Positions 53,618 through 61,256 of a stretch of DNA of 64,000 nucleotides are shown piece by piece (position 1 is the stretch's first letter; every line of letters begins with the position of its first letter). Below the pieces are notes generated by a model that was given only the letters and a program-made list of their open reading frames with translations, did not search any database and was not told the origin of the DNA. The stretch comes from Paracoccus tegillarcae. Lineage in GTDB: Bacteria > Pseudomonadota > Alphaproteobacteria > Rhodobacterales > Rhodobacteraceae. Location: NCBI RefSeq assembly GCF_002847305.1, contig NZ_CP025408.1, forward strand, positions 3,369,001 through 3,433,000, written 5' to 3'. A program made the translations under genes and the position numbers.

Positions 53618-54276
53618 GAGCACTGATCGTCGAGGATGACGAAACGCTGGCCGGGCAATTGGCGCGTGCCATGCAGGATGCAGGTTTCGTGACCGACATG
53701 GCCCATGACGGCGAAGGCGGCGAATATCTGGGCGCAACCGAAAGCTATGATGTCGCGGTGCTGGATCTTGGCCTGCCCGGATTGCCCGGTATCGACGTGC
53801 TGACCCGCTGGCGCGATCAGGGCATTGCCATGCCAGTCCTGATCCTGACGGCACGCGGCGACTGGACCGACAAGGTGGCGGGGTTTCGCGCGGGCGCGGA
53901 TGACTATGCCGTCAAACCCTTTCGGCTGGACGAGGTCGTCCTGCGCGCCCAGACCCTGATCCGCCGCGCTGCAGGTCATGCGCGCCCGGTGATCCGCGCG
54001 GGCAAGCTGCAACTGGACGCGCAACTGGGTGTGATTACGCTGGACGGCACCCCGCTCAAGCTGACGGCGTTCGAGACCCGCATTCTGGCCTATCTGATCC
54101 ACCATCAGGACCGCATCGTCAGCCGCAGTGAACTGTCGGAACATCTGTACGAGCTTGATGCCGACCGCGATTTCAAATCCATCGAGGTGGTCATCGGTCG
54201 CCTGCGCAAAAAGGTCGGCGATGGCGTGATCGAGACACGGCGCGGCGAGGGTTATGTGCTGCGGTCCGCCGTATGA
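53614..54276 (+). CDS. OmpR-family response regulator (FeuP/PhoP-like)
   Basis: DNA-binding response regulator of 220 residues. The receiver domain has acidic pair VEDDE, phospho-Asp51 in VLDLGLPG, and Lys in YAVKPF. The winged-helix domain (~125-218) has LTAFETRILAYLIHHQDRIVSRSELSEHLYE and IEVVIGRLRKKVGDGVIETRRGEGYVL. The overall pattern resembles FeuP of rhizobia. It overlaps genes on both sides by four bases, forming pepSY-regulator-kinase. Confidence 0.92.
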   Translation: MRALIVEDDETLAGQLARAMQDAGFVTDMAHDGEGGEYLGATESYDVAVLDLGLPGLPGIDVLTRWRDQGIAMPVLILTARGDWTDKVAGFRAGADDYAVKPFRLDEVVLRAQTLIRRAAGHARPVIRAGKLQLDAQLGVITLDGTPLKLTAFETRILAYLIHHQDRIVSRSELSEHLYELDADRDFKSIEVVIGRLRKKVGDGVIETRRGEGYVLRSAV

Positions 54277-55577
54277 TCCGGTCGATCCGGGCGCGAATGC
54301 TGGCACTGGCTGCGGTGTGGATCACGGTGGCGCTGCTGGCGGCGTTCCTGGCCATCGGCGCGGTGCTGGACCGCTTTGTCAGCGAGCGTTACGACGCAGA
54401 ACTGCAATCCGTGGCCGATACGCTGATCGCCGGGATCGACGTGGAGGATGACGGCGACATCGATGTCGACGACACGCCCACAGATCCGCGCTTTCAACTG
54501 CCATTGTCGGGCTGGTACTGGCAGATCCGGGCCGATGGCCGGCTGGTAGACAAGTCAGAGTCGTTGTTCGATGCCAGTTTCGCATTGATCGACGATAGCG
54601 GGCGACGCGGTCCCGGGCCTGGTTATGGGCGCGGCCCGCAATCCGAGCCGCTGCGGGTGCTGACCGAAAGCTTTACCATCCCCGACAGCGACGCACAGTT
54701 CTCGGTCATCGTGACGGCGCCTGCCCGTGAGGTCTGGGACAGCCTCGCGCAGGTGCGCCGACCGCTGGCGATTTCACTGGCCGTGTTGGGGCTGGGTCTG
54801 GCCATCGCCGTGGCGGTGCAGGTCTTTGCCGGGCTGGGCAGCACGCGGCGTCTTGGCGATGATCTGCGCCGTGTTCGCGCGGGCAAGGCCGAACGTCTGG
54901 CCCGACCCGGTGTGAGCGAGCTTGACCCGCTGGTGGCGGAAATCAACGCCGCACTGGATCAGAACGCCACCCTGCTGGCCCGCTCTCGTCAGCATCTGGG
55001 CAATCTGGCGCATTCGTTGAAAACCCCGCTGGCCGCGCTGTCGAACGACCTGCCCGCGGATCACGCGGGTCAGGCTTTGATCGCGCGGATGGACAGGCTG
55101 ATCGGCTGGCATTTGCGTCGCGCGCGCTCGGCCCAGCCCCGCACCCTCGGGCAGCGCACTCCGGTTTGCGAGGTGATCGACGATATCATGCTGGTCCTGC
55201 GTCGACCGATGGAAGAAAAATCGATGCGAACCGAAATATCCTGCCCGGATCGGGTGTTTTTCGCAGGCGAGCGGCAGGACCTCGAGGAGATGATCGGAAA
55301 TCTGGCCGAGAACGCCGTGAAATGGGGGCGTTCCGTTCTGCGCATTACAGTCCTGCCCGGGCTGACCATCCGGATCGAAGATGATGGTCCCGGCATGGCC
55401 GACACCGATGCGCCCCGCGCGCTGATCCGCGGCGCGCGCCTGGATGAAAGCGGTCCGCCGGGCAGCGGTCTGGGGCTGGCCATCGTCGCTGATCTGGCGG
55501 CGTTGAACGGTGGAGAACTGCGGTTGGAACGATCCGATCTGGGCGGGCTGACCGCAATTCTCAGCCTGCCGGGCTAG
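54273..55577 (+). CDS. Sensor histidine kinase (FeuQ/PhoQ-like)
   Basis: Membrane kinase of 434 residues. Helix 1 is at ~7-30, a periplasmic sensor of ~140 residues is rich in Asp (VEDDGDIDVDDTPTD), and helix 2 is near 170-192. A HAMP-like region follows, then the phospho-acceptor His247 in LGNLAHSLKTPLAALS, N-box NLAENAVKWG, EDDGPGM and GSGLGLAIV. All catalytic motifs are present. The acidic periplasmic segment recalls divalent-cation sensors, but the signal is not proven. Confidence 0.92.
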   Translation: MIRSIRARMLALAAVWITVALLAAFLAIGAVLDRFVSERYDAELQSVADTLIAGIDVEDDGDIDVDDTPTDPRFQLPLSGWYWQIRADGRLVDKSESLFDASFALIDDSGRRGPGPGYGRGPQSEPLRVLTESFTIPDSDAQFSVIVTAPAREVWDSLAQVRRPLAISLAVLGLGLAIAVAVQVFAGLGSTRRLGDDLRRVRAGKAERLARPGVSELDPLVAEINAALDQNATLLARSRQHLGNLAHSLKTPLAALSNDLPADHAGQALIARMDRLIGWHLRRARSAQPRTLGQRTPVCEVIDDIMLVLRRPMEEKSMRTEISCPDRVFFAGERQDLEEMIGNLAENAVKWGRSVLRITVLPGLTIRIEDDGPGMADTDAPRALIRGARLDESGPPGSGLGLAIVADLAALNGGELRLERSDLGGLTAILSLPG

Positions 55578-55624
55578 CTCTGCACCGGGCCAGTCGCAAC
55601 ATTCTGTCGGTCGGAAGCTGATAT

Positions 55625-55640
55625 TTTACCATTTGATAAA
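55625..55640 (+). promoter_or_regulatory. RutR-like palindrome upstream of preT
   Basis: TTTACCATTTGATAAA matches the RutR consensus TTGACCAnnTGGTCAA at 11 of 14 defined positions and is an AT-rich palindrome (ATTTTA...TAAAAT). It lies 53 bases before the preT start. The match is weaker than the one upstream of the 30.6-kb operon. Confidence 0.5.
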
Positions 55641-55692
55641 ATTTCTGACCTGTGGCAGCCTGATCCTGACAAGGCCAAGCCAGGGGGCGCAA

Positions 55693-57030
55693 ATGACCCA
55701 AGCCAAGCTTACACCCGGTGTCGTCGCCGGTCGACTTTCGACGCAGGACTATGCGGACAACTTTGCCGATGTTGCGCCACCTCTGGTGCCGCACGAGGCA
55801 CGGGTGGCAGCGGATCGCTGCTATTTCTGCCATGATGCGCCCTGCATCACCGCCTGCCCCACGGCCATCGACATCCCCCTGTTCATCCGCCAGATCTCTA
55901 CCGGCACACCCGACGCGGCGGCGATGACGATCCTGCATTCCAACATTCTGGGCGGCATGTGCGCCCGCGTGTGCCCGACCGAACAGCTGTGCGAGGGCGC
56001 TTGCGTGCGCATGGATGCCGAGGGGCAGCCCGTCGAAATCGGCGCCCTGCAACGCTATGCCACTGACGGTATGCTTGACGCGCCACATCCCTTTGTCCGC
56101 GGTGCGCCGACCGGCAAACGGATCGCTGTGGTTGGCGCAGGTCCGGCGGGTCTGTCTGCGGCGCATCGTCTGGCTGCCAAAGGCCATGACGTGGTGATCT
56201 TCGAGGCGAGGGAAAAGCCGGGCGGGCTGAACGAATACGGCATTGCCAGCTACAAGACCGTGGATGACTTCGCGCAGGCCGAGGTGGAATGGCTGCTGGG
56301 CATCGGCGGGATTGAATTGCGCCATGGGCAGCGTTTGGGCGATCAGGTCACGCTCGAGACGCTGCGCGCTGATTATGACGCCGTTTTCCTGGGTATGGGT
56401 CTGGGCGCTGTCAACGCGCTGCGCACTGATGGCGAGGATCGCGATAACGCAACCGATGCCGTGGATTTCATCCGCGATCTGCGACAGGCCGACGATCTGT
56501 CGCTCCTGCCCATCGGGCGCGATGTGGTGGTGATCGGCGGCGGCATGACGGCGGTCGATGCGGCGGTGCAGTCGAAACTGCTGGGCGCCGAGAACGTGAC
56601 CATCGTCTACCGACGCGGACAGGATCGCATGGGCGCCAGCCAGTACGAGCAGGATCATGCGACCTCGTCCGGTGTGCGTATCCTGTGCAATGCCGCGCCC
56701 GTCGCCGTTCACGGCAATGGCGCTGTGACAGAGGTCGAATTCTGCTATACCGAGGAAGGGCCGGACGGGCTGGCACTGACGAACGACCGCTTCCGCCTCA
56801 AGGCGGACCAACTGTTCCGCGCTATTGGACAACGGCTGGAGGGCACGGCCGACGGGCTGGCGCTGGAGGGCGGCAAGATCGCTGTCACCGGGTCCGGCCG
56901 CACCTCGGTCGATGGCGTCTGGGCGGGCGGCGATTGCGCGATGGGCGGCGACGACCTGACCGTAACAGCGGTCGCAGAGGGCCGAGACGCGGCCGAGGAT
57001 ATGGACGGAGTCCTGCGTGGAAATGATTGA
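55693..57030 (+). CDS. preT: NAD-dependent dihydropyrimidine dehydrogenase subunit PreT
   Basis: Flavoprotein/Fe-S subunit that takes electrons from NAD(P)H for reducing uracil or thymine, first step of pyrimidine breakdown. The 445-residue protein has N-terminal cluster cysteines in CYFCHDAPCITACPTAID and GGMCARVCPTEQLCEGACV, the FAD site VVGAGPAGLSAAHRL near residue 146, a nucleotide site VVIGGGMTAVDAA near 280, and a C-terminal WAGGDCAMGGDDLTV. AGGGGGC precedes ATG 55693. Its last 14 bases overlap a glycosyltransferase gene, separating it from preA. Confidence 0.93.
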   Translation: MTQAKLTPGVVAGRLSTQDYADNFADVAPPLVPHEARVAADRCYFCHDAPCITACPTAIDIPLFIRQISTGTPDAAAMTILHSNILGGMCARVCPTEQLCEGACVRMDAEGQPVEIGALQRYATDGMLDAPHPFVRGAPTGKRIAVVGAGPAGLSAAHRLAAKGHDVVIFEAREKPGGLNEYGIASYKTVDDFAQAEVEWLLGIGGIELRHGQRLGDQVTLETLRADYDAVFLGMGLGAVNALRTDGEDRDNATDAVDFIRDLRQADDLSLLPIGRDVVVIGGGMTAVDAAVQSKLLGAENVTIVYRRGQDRMGASQYEQDHATSSGVRILCNAAPVAVHGNGAVTEVEFCYTEEGPDGLALTNDRFRLKADQLFRAIGQRLEGTADGLALEGGKIAVTGSGRTSVDGVWAGGDCAMGGDDLTVTAVAEGRDAAEDMDGVLRGND

Positions 57031-58261
57031 CGACAGTCTGATGCTGGGATTTACGGCGCCTTTGCGCGTCGCCGATGGCGGCTTACTGATGGTCGAAGAA
57101 CAAACCGTCTCCGGCCTCAGGGCATGGCGCGAGCATTTCGGCCATGTCAGCGCCTATGCGATCAGCGCAGAGGGCGCATCCCCACAGGGCTGGGCGGCTG
57201 TCGATCCCAAGGCGCTGGCTGATGAAGGCATAGAAATCGTCCCACTGCCAAACACCTATGATCGAAAAATCAATCGCGAGCATGGTTCAGAGGTTTCAGC
57301 CAGACTGCTGGGACTGATGCAAAAGACGCGCTATCACACCTTTGGATATGGCGGCTGGATCGGCGACCCCGGCGAGATTGCCGCCGCCACCGCGCGGCGT
57401 CATGGTATCGCCCACGCGGTCTGGTTCGATCGCGTTGAATCGCAGGTTATCCGCAGCACGGCTGACAGCTCTCTCACAGGTCGCGCCAAATCGGCGATCA
57501 AGGCAGCTATCGTCGAGCGAAACGAACGCCGCGCCGTTCGAGGGGCCGATCTGAGCCTGCTGCATGGCGCAACAGTTTTCAATCACTTCAAGAATATAGC
57601 CCGGAACCCGCACCTGGTTGAGGACGTACACTTCACCGACGCGGATCGGCTGACACCAGATCTGCTGGACGCCAAGATCACGGCGACCGCTCAGGGTCCC
57701 CTGCGTATTCTCTATGTGGGCCGCGCCGCACCGATGAAAGGGCCGTTTGACTGGCTCAAGATACTTGCCGGGTTAAAGGCAAACGGCGTTGATTTCACAG
57801 CGCGGTGGGTCGGCGACGGCGAACTGCTGGATGAGATGCGCAACTTTGCCAGCCAGAACGGGCTGAGCGGCGATGATTTGCACCTGGAAGGTTTCGTTTC
57901 CGATCGTGACACCGTGCGCCAATTCTATCGCGATGCGCATGTGCAGCTATTCTGTCACCTGACCGATGAATCGCCGCGCAATTTAATCGAGAGCCTGCAC
58001 TCGGCCACGCCGCTGGTCGGCTATAGCGACCCTTTTGCCAGCGGGCTGGTCGGTGAAAAGGATGGCGGTCTCTTGGTCCAGCGCGGTTCCACAACAGATC
58101 TGATCGAGGCGCTATCCGGACTTGCCCGCGATCGTTCCAAATTGGCCGATCTGATTGCACGGGCGGGCGCCTCGGCCGCGCATTTGACCCGTGACAACGT
58201 GTTTCGTCACCGAAGTGAAATCATCCGCAGCCAGATGCCGCCCGCGCGGAAGACGGCCTGA
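57017..58261 (+). CDS. Family GT4 glycosyltransferase lodged between preT and preA
   Basis: Sugar transferase of 414 residues. The N-terminal half is divergent (VEEQTVSGLRAWREHFGHVSAY). The C-domain is typical GT4: LRILYVGRAAPMKGPFDWL, WVGDGELLDEMRNFA, LHLEGFVSDRDTVRQFYRDAHVQLF and the donor-site region DESPRNLIESLHSATPLVGY. The best start is GTG 57017, six bases after GGAG and inside preT. ATG 57023 is the alternative. It is 15 bases from preA. I know of no role for a glycosyltransferase in pyrimidine breakdown, so it probably rides the operon or links it to surface glycan synthesis. Confidence 0.82.
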   Translation: MEMIDDSLMLGFTAPLRVADGGLLMVEEQTVSGLRAWREHFGHVSAYAISAEGASPQGWAAVDPKALADEGIEIVPLPNTYDRKINREHGSEVSARLLGLMQKTRYHTFGYGGWIGDPGEIAAATARRHGIAHAVWFDRVESQVIRSTADSSLTGRAKSAIKAAIVERNERRAVRGADLSLLHGATVFNHFKNIARNPHLVEDVHFTDADRLTPDLLDAKITATAQGPLRILYVGRAAPMKGPFDWLKILAGLKANGVDFTARWVGDGELLDEMRNFASQNGLSGDDLHLEGFVSDRDTVRQFYRDAHVQLFCHLTDESPRNLIESLHSATPLVGYSDPFASGLVGEKDGGLLVQRGSTTDLIEALSGLARDRSKLADLIARAGASAAHLTRDNVFRHRSEIIRSQMPPARKTA

Positions 58262-58276
58262 GCGAGAGAGGATATC

Positions 58277-59575
58277 ATGGCTGATCTGAGTTCAAACTTT
58301 GTCGGGATCAAATCCCCCAATCCGTTCTGGCTGGCCTCTGCGCCGCCGACGGACAAGGAATACAATGTCCGCCGCGCTTTTCAGGCCGGTTGGGGCGGCG
58401 TCGTCTGGAAAACGCTTGGCGCCGAAGGGCCGCCCGTCGTCAACGTCAACGGCCCGCGCTATGGCGCGATCTATGGGGCCGACCGGCGATTGCTGGGGCT
58501 GAACAATATCGAGTTGATCACCGACCGCCCGCTGGAGGTGAACCTGCGCGAGATCAAGCAGGTGAAACGCGACTATCCCGACCGGGCGCTGATCATTTCG
58601 CTGATGGTGCCGTGTGACGAAGACAGCTGGCGCACGATCCTGATGCAGATCGAAGACACCGGCGCCGATGGTGTGGAACTGAACTTTGGCTGCCCGCACG
58701 GGATGAGCGAGCGCGGCATGGGCAGCGCCGTCGGCCAGGTGCCGGATTATATCGAAATGGTCACGCGTTGGGTCAAGCAGTACAGCCGCATGCCCTGCAT
58801 CGTGAAGCTGACGCCGAATATCACCGATGTGCGCAAACCGGCCGAGGCGGCCAAGCGCGGCGGGGCGGATGCGGTCAGCCTGATCAACACGATCAACTCG
58901 ATCACCGGGGTCGATCTGGATCTGTTTGCGCCCGAGCCCACGATTGACGGCAAGGGCGCCCATGGCGGCTATTGCGGACCGGCGGTCAAGCCGATTGCGC
59001 TGAACATGGTCGCGGAAATCGCGCGCAGCGAGGAAACGCGCGGACTGCCGATCAGCGGCATCGGCGGCATCACCACCTGGCGCGATGCGGCGGAATTCAT
59101 GGCGCTTGGTGCGGGCAATGTGCAGGTTTGTACGGCGGCGATGACCTATGGCTTCAAGGTTGTGCAGGAAATGATCACCGGGCTGCATGACTATCTGGAC
59201 AGCCATGAGATGCAGTTATCGGACCTGGTTGGTCGCGCGGTGCCAAACGTCACCAACTGGAACCAGTTGAACCTGAACTATGTCACCAAAGCGGTGATTG
59301 AACAGGATCTGTGCATCAAATGCGGGCGCTGCTATGCCGCCTGCGAAGATACCAGCCATCAGGCGATTGCAATGAAGCCCGGTCGCGTCTTCGAGGTGAT
59401 CGAGGAAGAATGCGTGGCCTGCAACCTATGCGTCGATGTCTGCCCGGTCGAAGACTGCATCACCATGCGCGAATTGGAGCCGGGCGAGCTGGACATCCGC
59501 ACCGGCATCAAGCGCGGCGATTACGCCAACTGGACCACGCATCCCAATAACCCGATGTCAAAGGCGGCCGAGTAA
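58277..59575 (+). CDS. preA: NAD-dependent dihydropyrimidine dehydrogenase subunit PreA
   Basis: Catalytic subunit that reduces uracil/thymine to dihydropyrimidines using FMN and Fe-S clusters. The 432-residue protein has a dihydroorotate-dehydrogenase-like barrel (NPFWLASAPPTDKEYNVRRAF, VELNFGCPHGM, GIGGITTWRDAAEFM). A C-terminal ferredoxin domain carries two cluster motifs, CIKCGRCYAAC and CVACNLCVDVCPVEDC. GAGAGG lies before the start. Works with PreT and, via dihydropyrimidinase at 33.6 kb, feeds the pathway. Confidence 0.94.
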   Translation: MADLSSNFVGIKSPNPFWLASAPPTDKEYNVRRAFQAGWGGVVWKTLGAEGPPVVNVNGPRYGAIYGADRRLLGLNNIELITDRPLEVNLREIKQVKRDYPDRALIISLMVPCDEDSWRTILMQIEDTGADGVELNFGCPHGMSERGMGSAVGQVPDYIEMVTRWVKQYSRMPCIVKLTPNITDVRKPAEAAKRGGADAVSLINTINSITGVDLDLFAPEPTIDGKGAHGGYCGPAVKPIALNMVAEIARSEETRGLPISGIGGITTWRDAAEFMALGAGNVQVCTAAMTYGFKVVQEMITGLHDYLDSHEMQLSDLVGRAVPNVTNWNQLNLNYVTKAVIEQDLCIKCGRCYAACEDTSHQAIAMKPGRVFEVIEEECVACNLCVDVCPVEDCITMRELEPGELDIRTGIKRGDYANWTTHPNNPMSKAAE

Positions 59576-59593
59576 TTCCGACCGCCTTTTCTT
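59560..59593 (+). terminator. Intrinsic terminator overlapping the preA stop
   Basis: AAAGGCGG (59560-59567) pairs perfectly with CCGCCTTT (59582-59589), with a 14-base loop containing the preA stop codon and a TTTTCTT tail. Confidence 0.72.
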
Positions 59594-59607
59594 GCGTCCT
59601 GCGATGG

Positions 59608-59646
59608 CGGGGGGCTGTCTGCCCGCCGCGCCCCCCGAGGATATTT
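59608..59646 (+). repeat. GC hairpin plus GATATTT element, copy 3
   Basis: CGGGGGGC (59608-59615) can pair with GCCCCCCG (59630-59637). An alternative inner stem GGCGGG/CCCGCC uses 59606-59627. GATATTT follows at 59640-59646, then GACCACCGAAGA. It lies between the convergent preA and putP. Confidence 0.72.
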
Positions 59647-59661
59647 GACCACCGAAGACAA

Positions 59662-61134
59662 TCAGCCTTTGGCGCTGAGCGGGCGGAACTCGTTTTGCGT
59701 TTCGGTCATCAGGCTGACAATGACGATGGCCAGCATCGAGGCGATGAAGCCCGGAATGATTTCATAGACACCCGGTCCGCCCATAAAGCTGCTGTTCAGG
59801 CCCAAAGCCGTCCATAGCATCACCGTGCCTGCGCCGACGACCAAACCGGCAACCGCCCCTGATCCGGTCATGCGCGACCAGGTCAGGCACAGGATCATCA
59901 GTGGTCCGAAGGCCGCGCCGAAGCCGGCCCAGGCATGCGAGACGAGGCCCAGAACGTTGGAGTCCGGATCGCGGGCGATCAAAGCAGCCATCACACCAAC
60001 GGCCACAACCGCAATCCGGCCGACCAGCACGAGGGACGTTTCGCTGGCTTCGCGGTTCAGGAACAGGTGATAGAAATCTTCGGTCAGGGATGAAGATGAG
60101 ACCAGCAACTGGCTGGACACGGTCGACATGATCGCGGCCAGAAGGGCTGCGTAGAGGAAGCCGGTGATAAGCGGGTGGAACAGCAAGTCCGCCAGAACAA
60201 TAAAGATGGTTTCCGGGTCATCGACGACCACCCCGTTGCGTTCTGCATAGGCCCGGCCAAAGATGCCCAGCCCGATGGCACCCAGCAGCGATATGGCCAT
60301 CCACGACATGCCGATATTGCGCGCGGCGGGGATTTCCTCGACGCTGCGGCAGGCCATGAAGCGCACGATGATATGCGGCTGGCCGAAATAGCCCAAGCCC
60401 CATGTCACCGCCGAGAAAAAGCCCACAACCGTCAGCCCCTTGGTCAGCGACAGGAAATCGGGATCGACGCTGGCCAGCGTTTCGCGGGCCTGCGAGAAAC
60501 CGCCGCCGCCTTCGCCAAACAGCACCACCGTCGGCATGATGATCAGCGCCAGCATCATGATGACGCCCTGGACGAAATCGGTCAGGCTGACGGCCAGAAA
60601 ACCGCCCACGACCGTATAGGCCAGCACCACGCCAAGCGTCAGCCAGACGCCGGTCAGATAGCTGCCGCCAAAGGCGCTGGCGAACAGTTTGCCGCCGCCG
60701 ACAAGGCCAGAGGCCGTATAAACCACGAAAAACACTACGATGATGACGGCAGAGACGACCCGTAGCAGCATGGCCTTGGACGGGAAGCGTTTGGACAGAA
60801 AGCCCGGAATGGTCAGCGAATTGTCATAGCGTTCGGTCTGTTCGCGCAGACGCGGTGCCACGAAGATCCAGTTGGCCAGCGCGCCGACGAACAGCCCGAT
60901 GCCGATCCATGCCTCGACCAGCCCCGCCGCGTAAAGCGCGCCGGGCAGGCCCAGCAGCAGCCATCCGCTCATGTCCGAGGCACCCGCGGACAGTGCCGCG
61001 ACGGCGGGCGGAAGGTTGCGTCCGCCCAGCACATATTCCTCGGAATTTGAGGTCGATTTGCGCCACGCATAAATGCCGATACCCAGCATCAATGCGAAAT
61101 AAAGGATCAGGCTGATCCAGATTCCGGTTGCCAT
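59662..61134 (-). CDS. putP: Sodium/proline symporter
   Basis: Imports L-proline with Na+ through the inner membrane (SSS family). The 490-residue protein has ~13 helices and the PutP-like segments YVLGGRNLPPAVAALSAGASDMSGWLLLGLPGALYAAG near residue 35-72, NWIFVAPRLREQTERYDNSLTIPGFL, and the RFMACRSVEEIPAARNIGMSW region. Na+-site serine/threonine positions are in TVSSQLLVSSSSLTEDFY near residue 340. Named from overall similarity. Related substrates cannot be excluded. Confidence 0.9.
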   Translation of the reverse strand: MATGIWISLILYFALMLGIGIYAWRKSTSNSEEYVLGGRNLPPAVAALSAGASDMSGWLLLGLPGALYAAGLVEAWIGIGLFVGALANWIFVAPRLREQTERYDNSLTIPGFLSKRFPSKAMLLRVVSAVIIVVFFVVYTASGLVGGGKLFASAFGGSYLTGVWLTLGVVLAYTVVGGFLAVSLTDFVQGVIMMLALIIMPTVVLFGEGGGGFSQARETLASVDPDFLSLTKGLTVVGFFSAVTWGLGYFGQPHIIVRFMACRSVEEIPAARNIGMSWMAISLLGAIGLGIFGRAYAERNGVVVDDPETIFIVLADLLFHPLITGFLYAALLAAIMSTVSSQLLVSSSSLTEDFYHLFLNREASETSLVLVGRIAVVAVGVMAALIARDPDSNVLGLVSHAWAGFGAAFGPLMILCLTWSRMTGSGAVAGLVVGAGTVMLWTALGLNSSFMGGPGVYEIIPGFIASMLAIVIVSLMTETQNEFRPLSAKG

Positions 61135-61256
61135 ATTGCCCTCCGTTCATTCGATTCGACCCAGCCTGTCACAACCGGAGGGGGGAATGCACACAGGTAT
61201 TTGATATGGATGAGGCCGACCCGCGCTGGCGTGGCGGATCGGCGTCCTGATGGCCG

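Noticed and set aside
55646..55660. Second RutR-like half-site (CTGACCTGTGGCAG) before preT
   Set aside because: Half-site spacing is wrong and the right half does not match, so only the palindrome at 55625 was kept.
61190..61222. Fourth GATATTT-like element (GGTATTTGATATGGATGAGG) between putP and the M32 gene
   Set aside because: It shares the tail motif only loosely and has no GC hairpin before it, so I did not count it as a copy.
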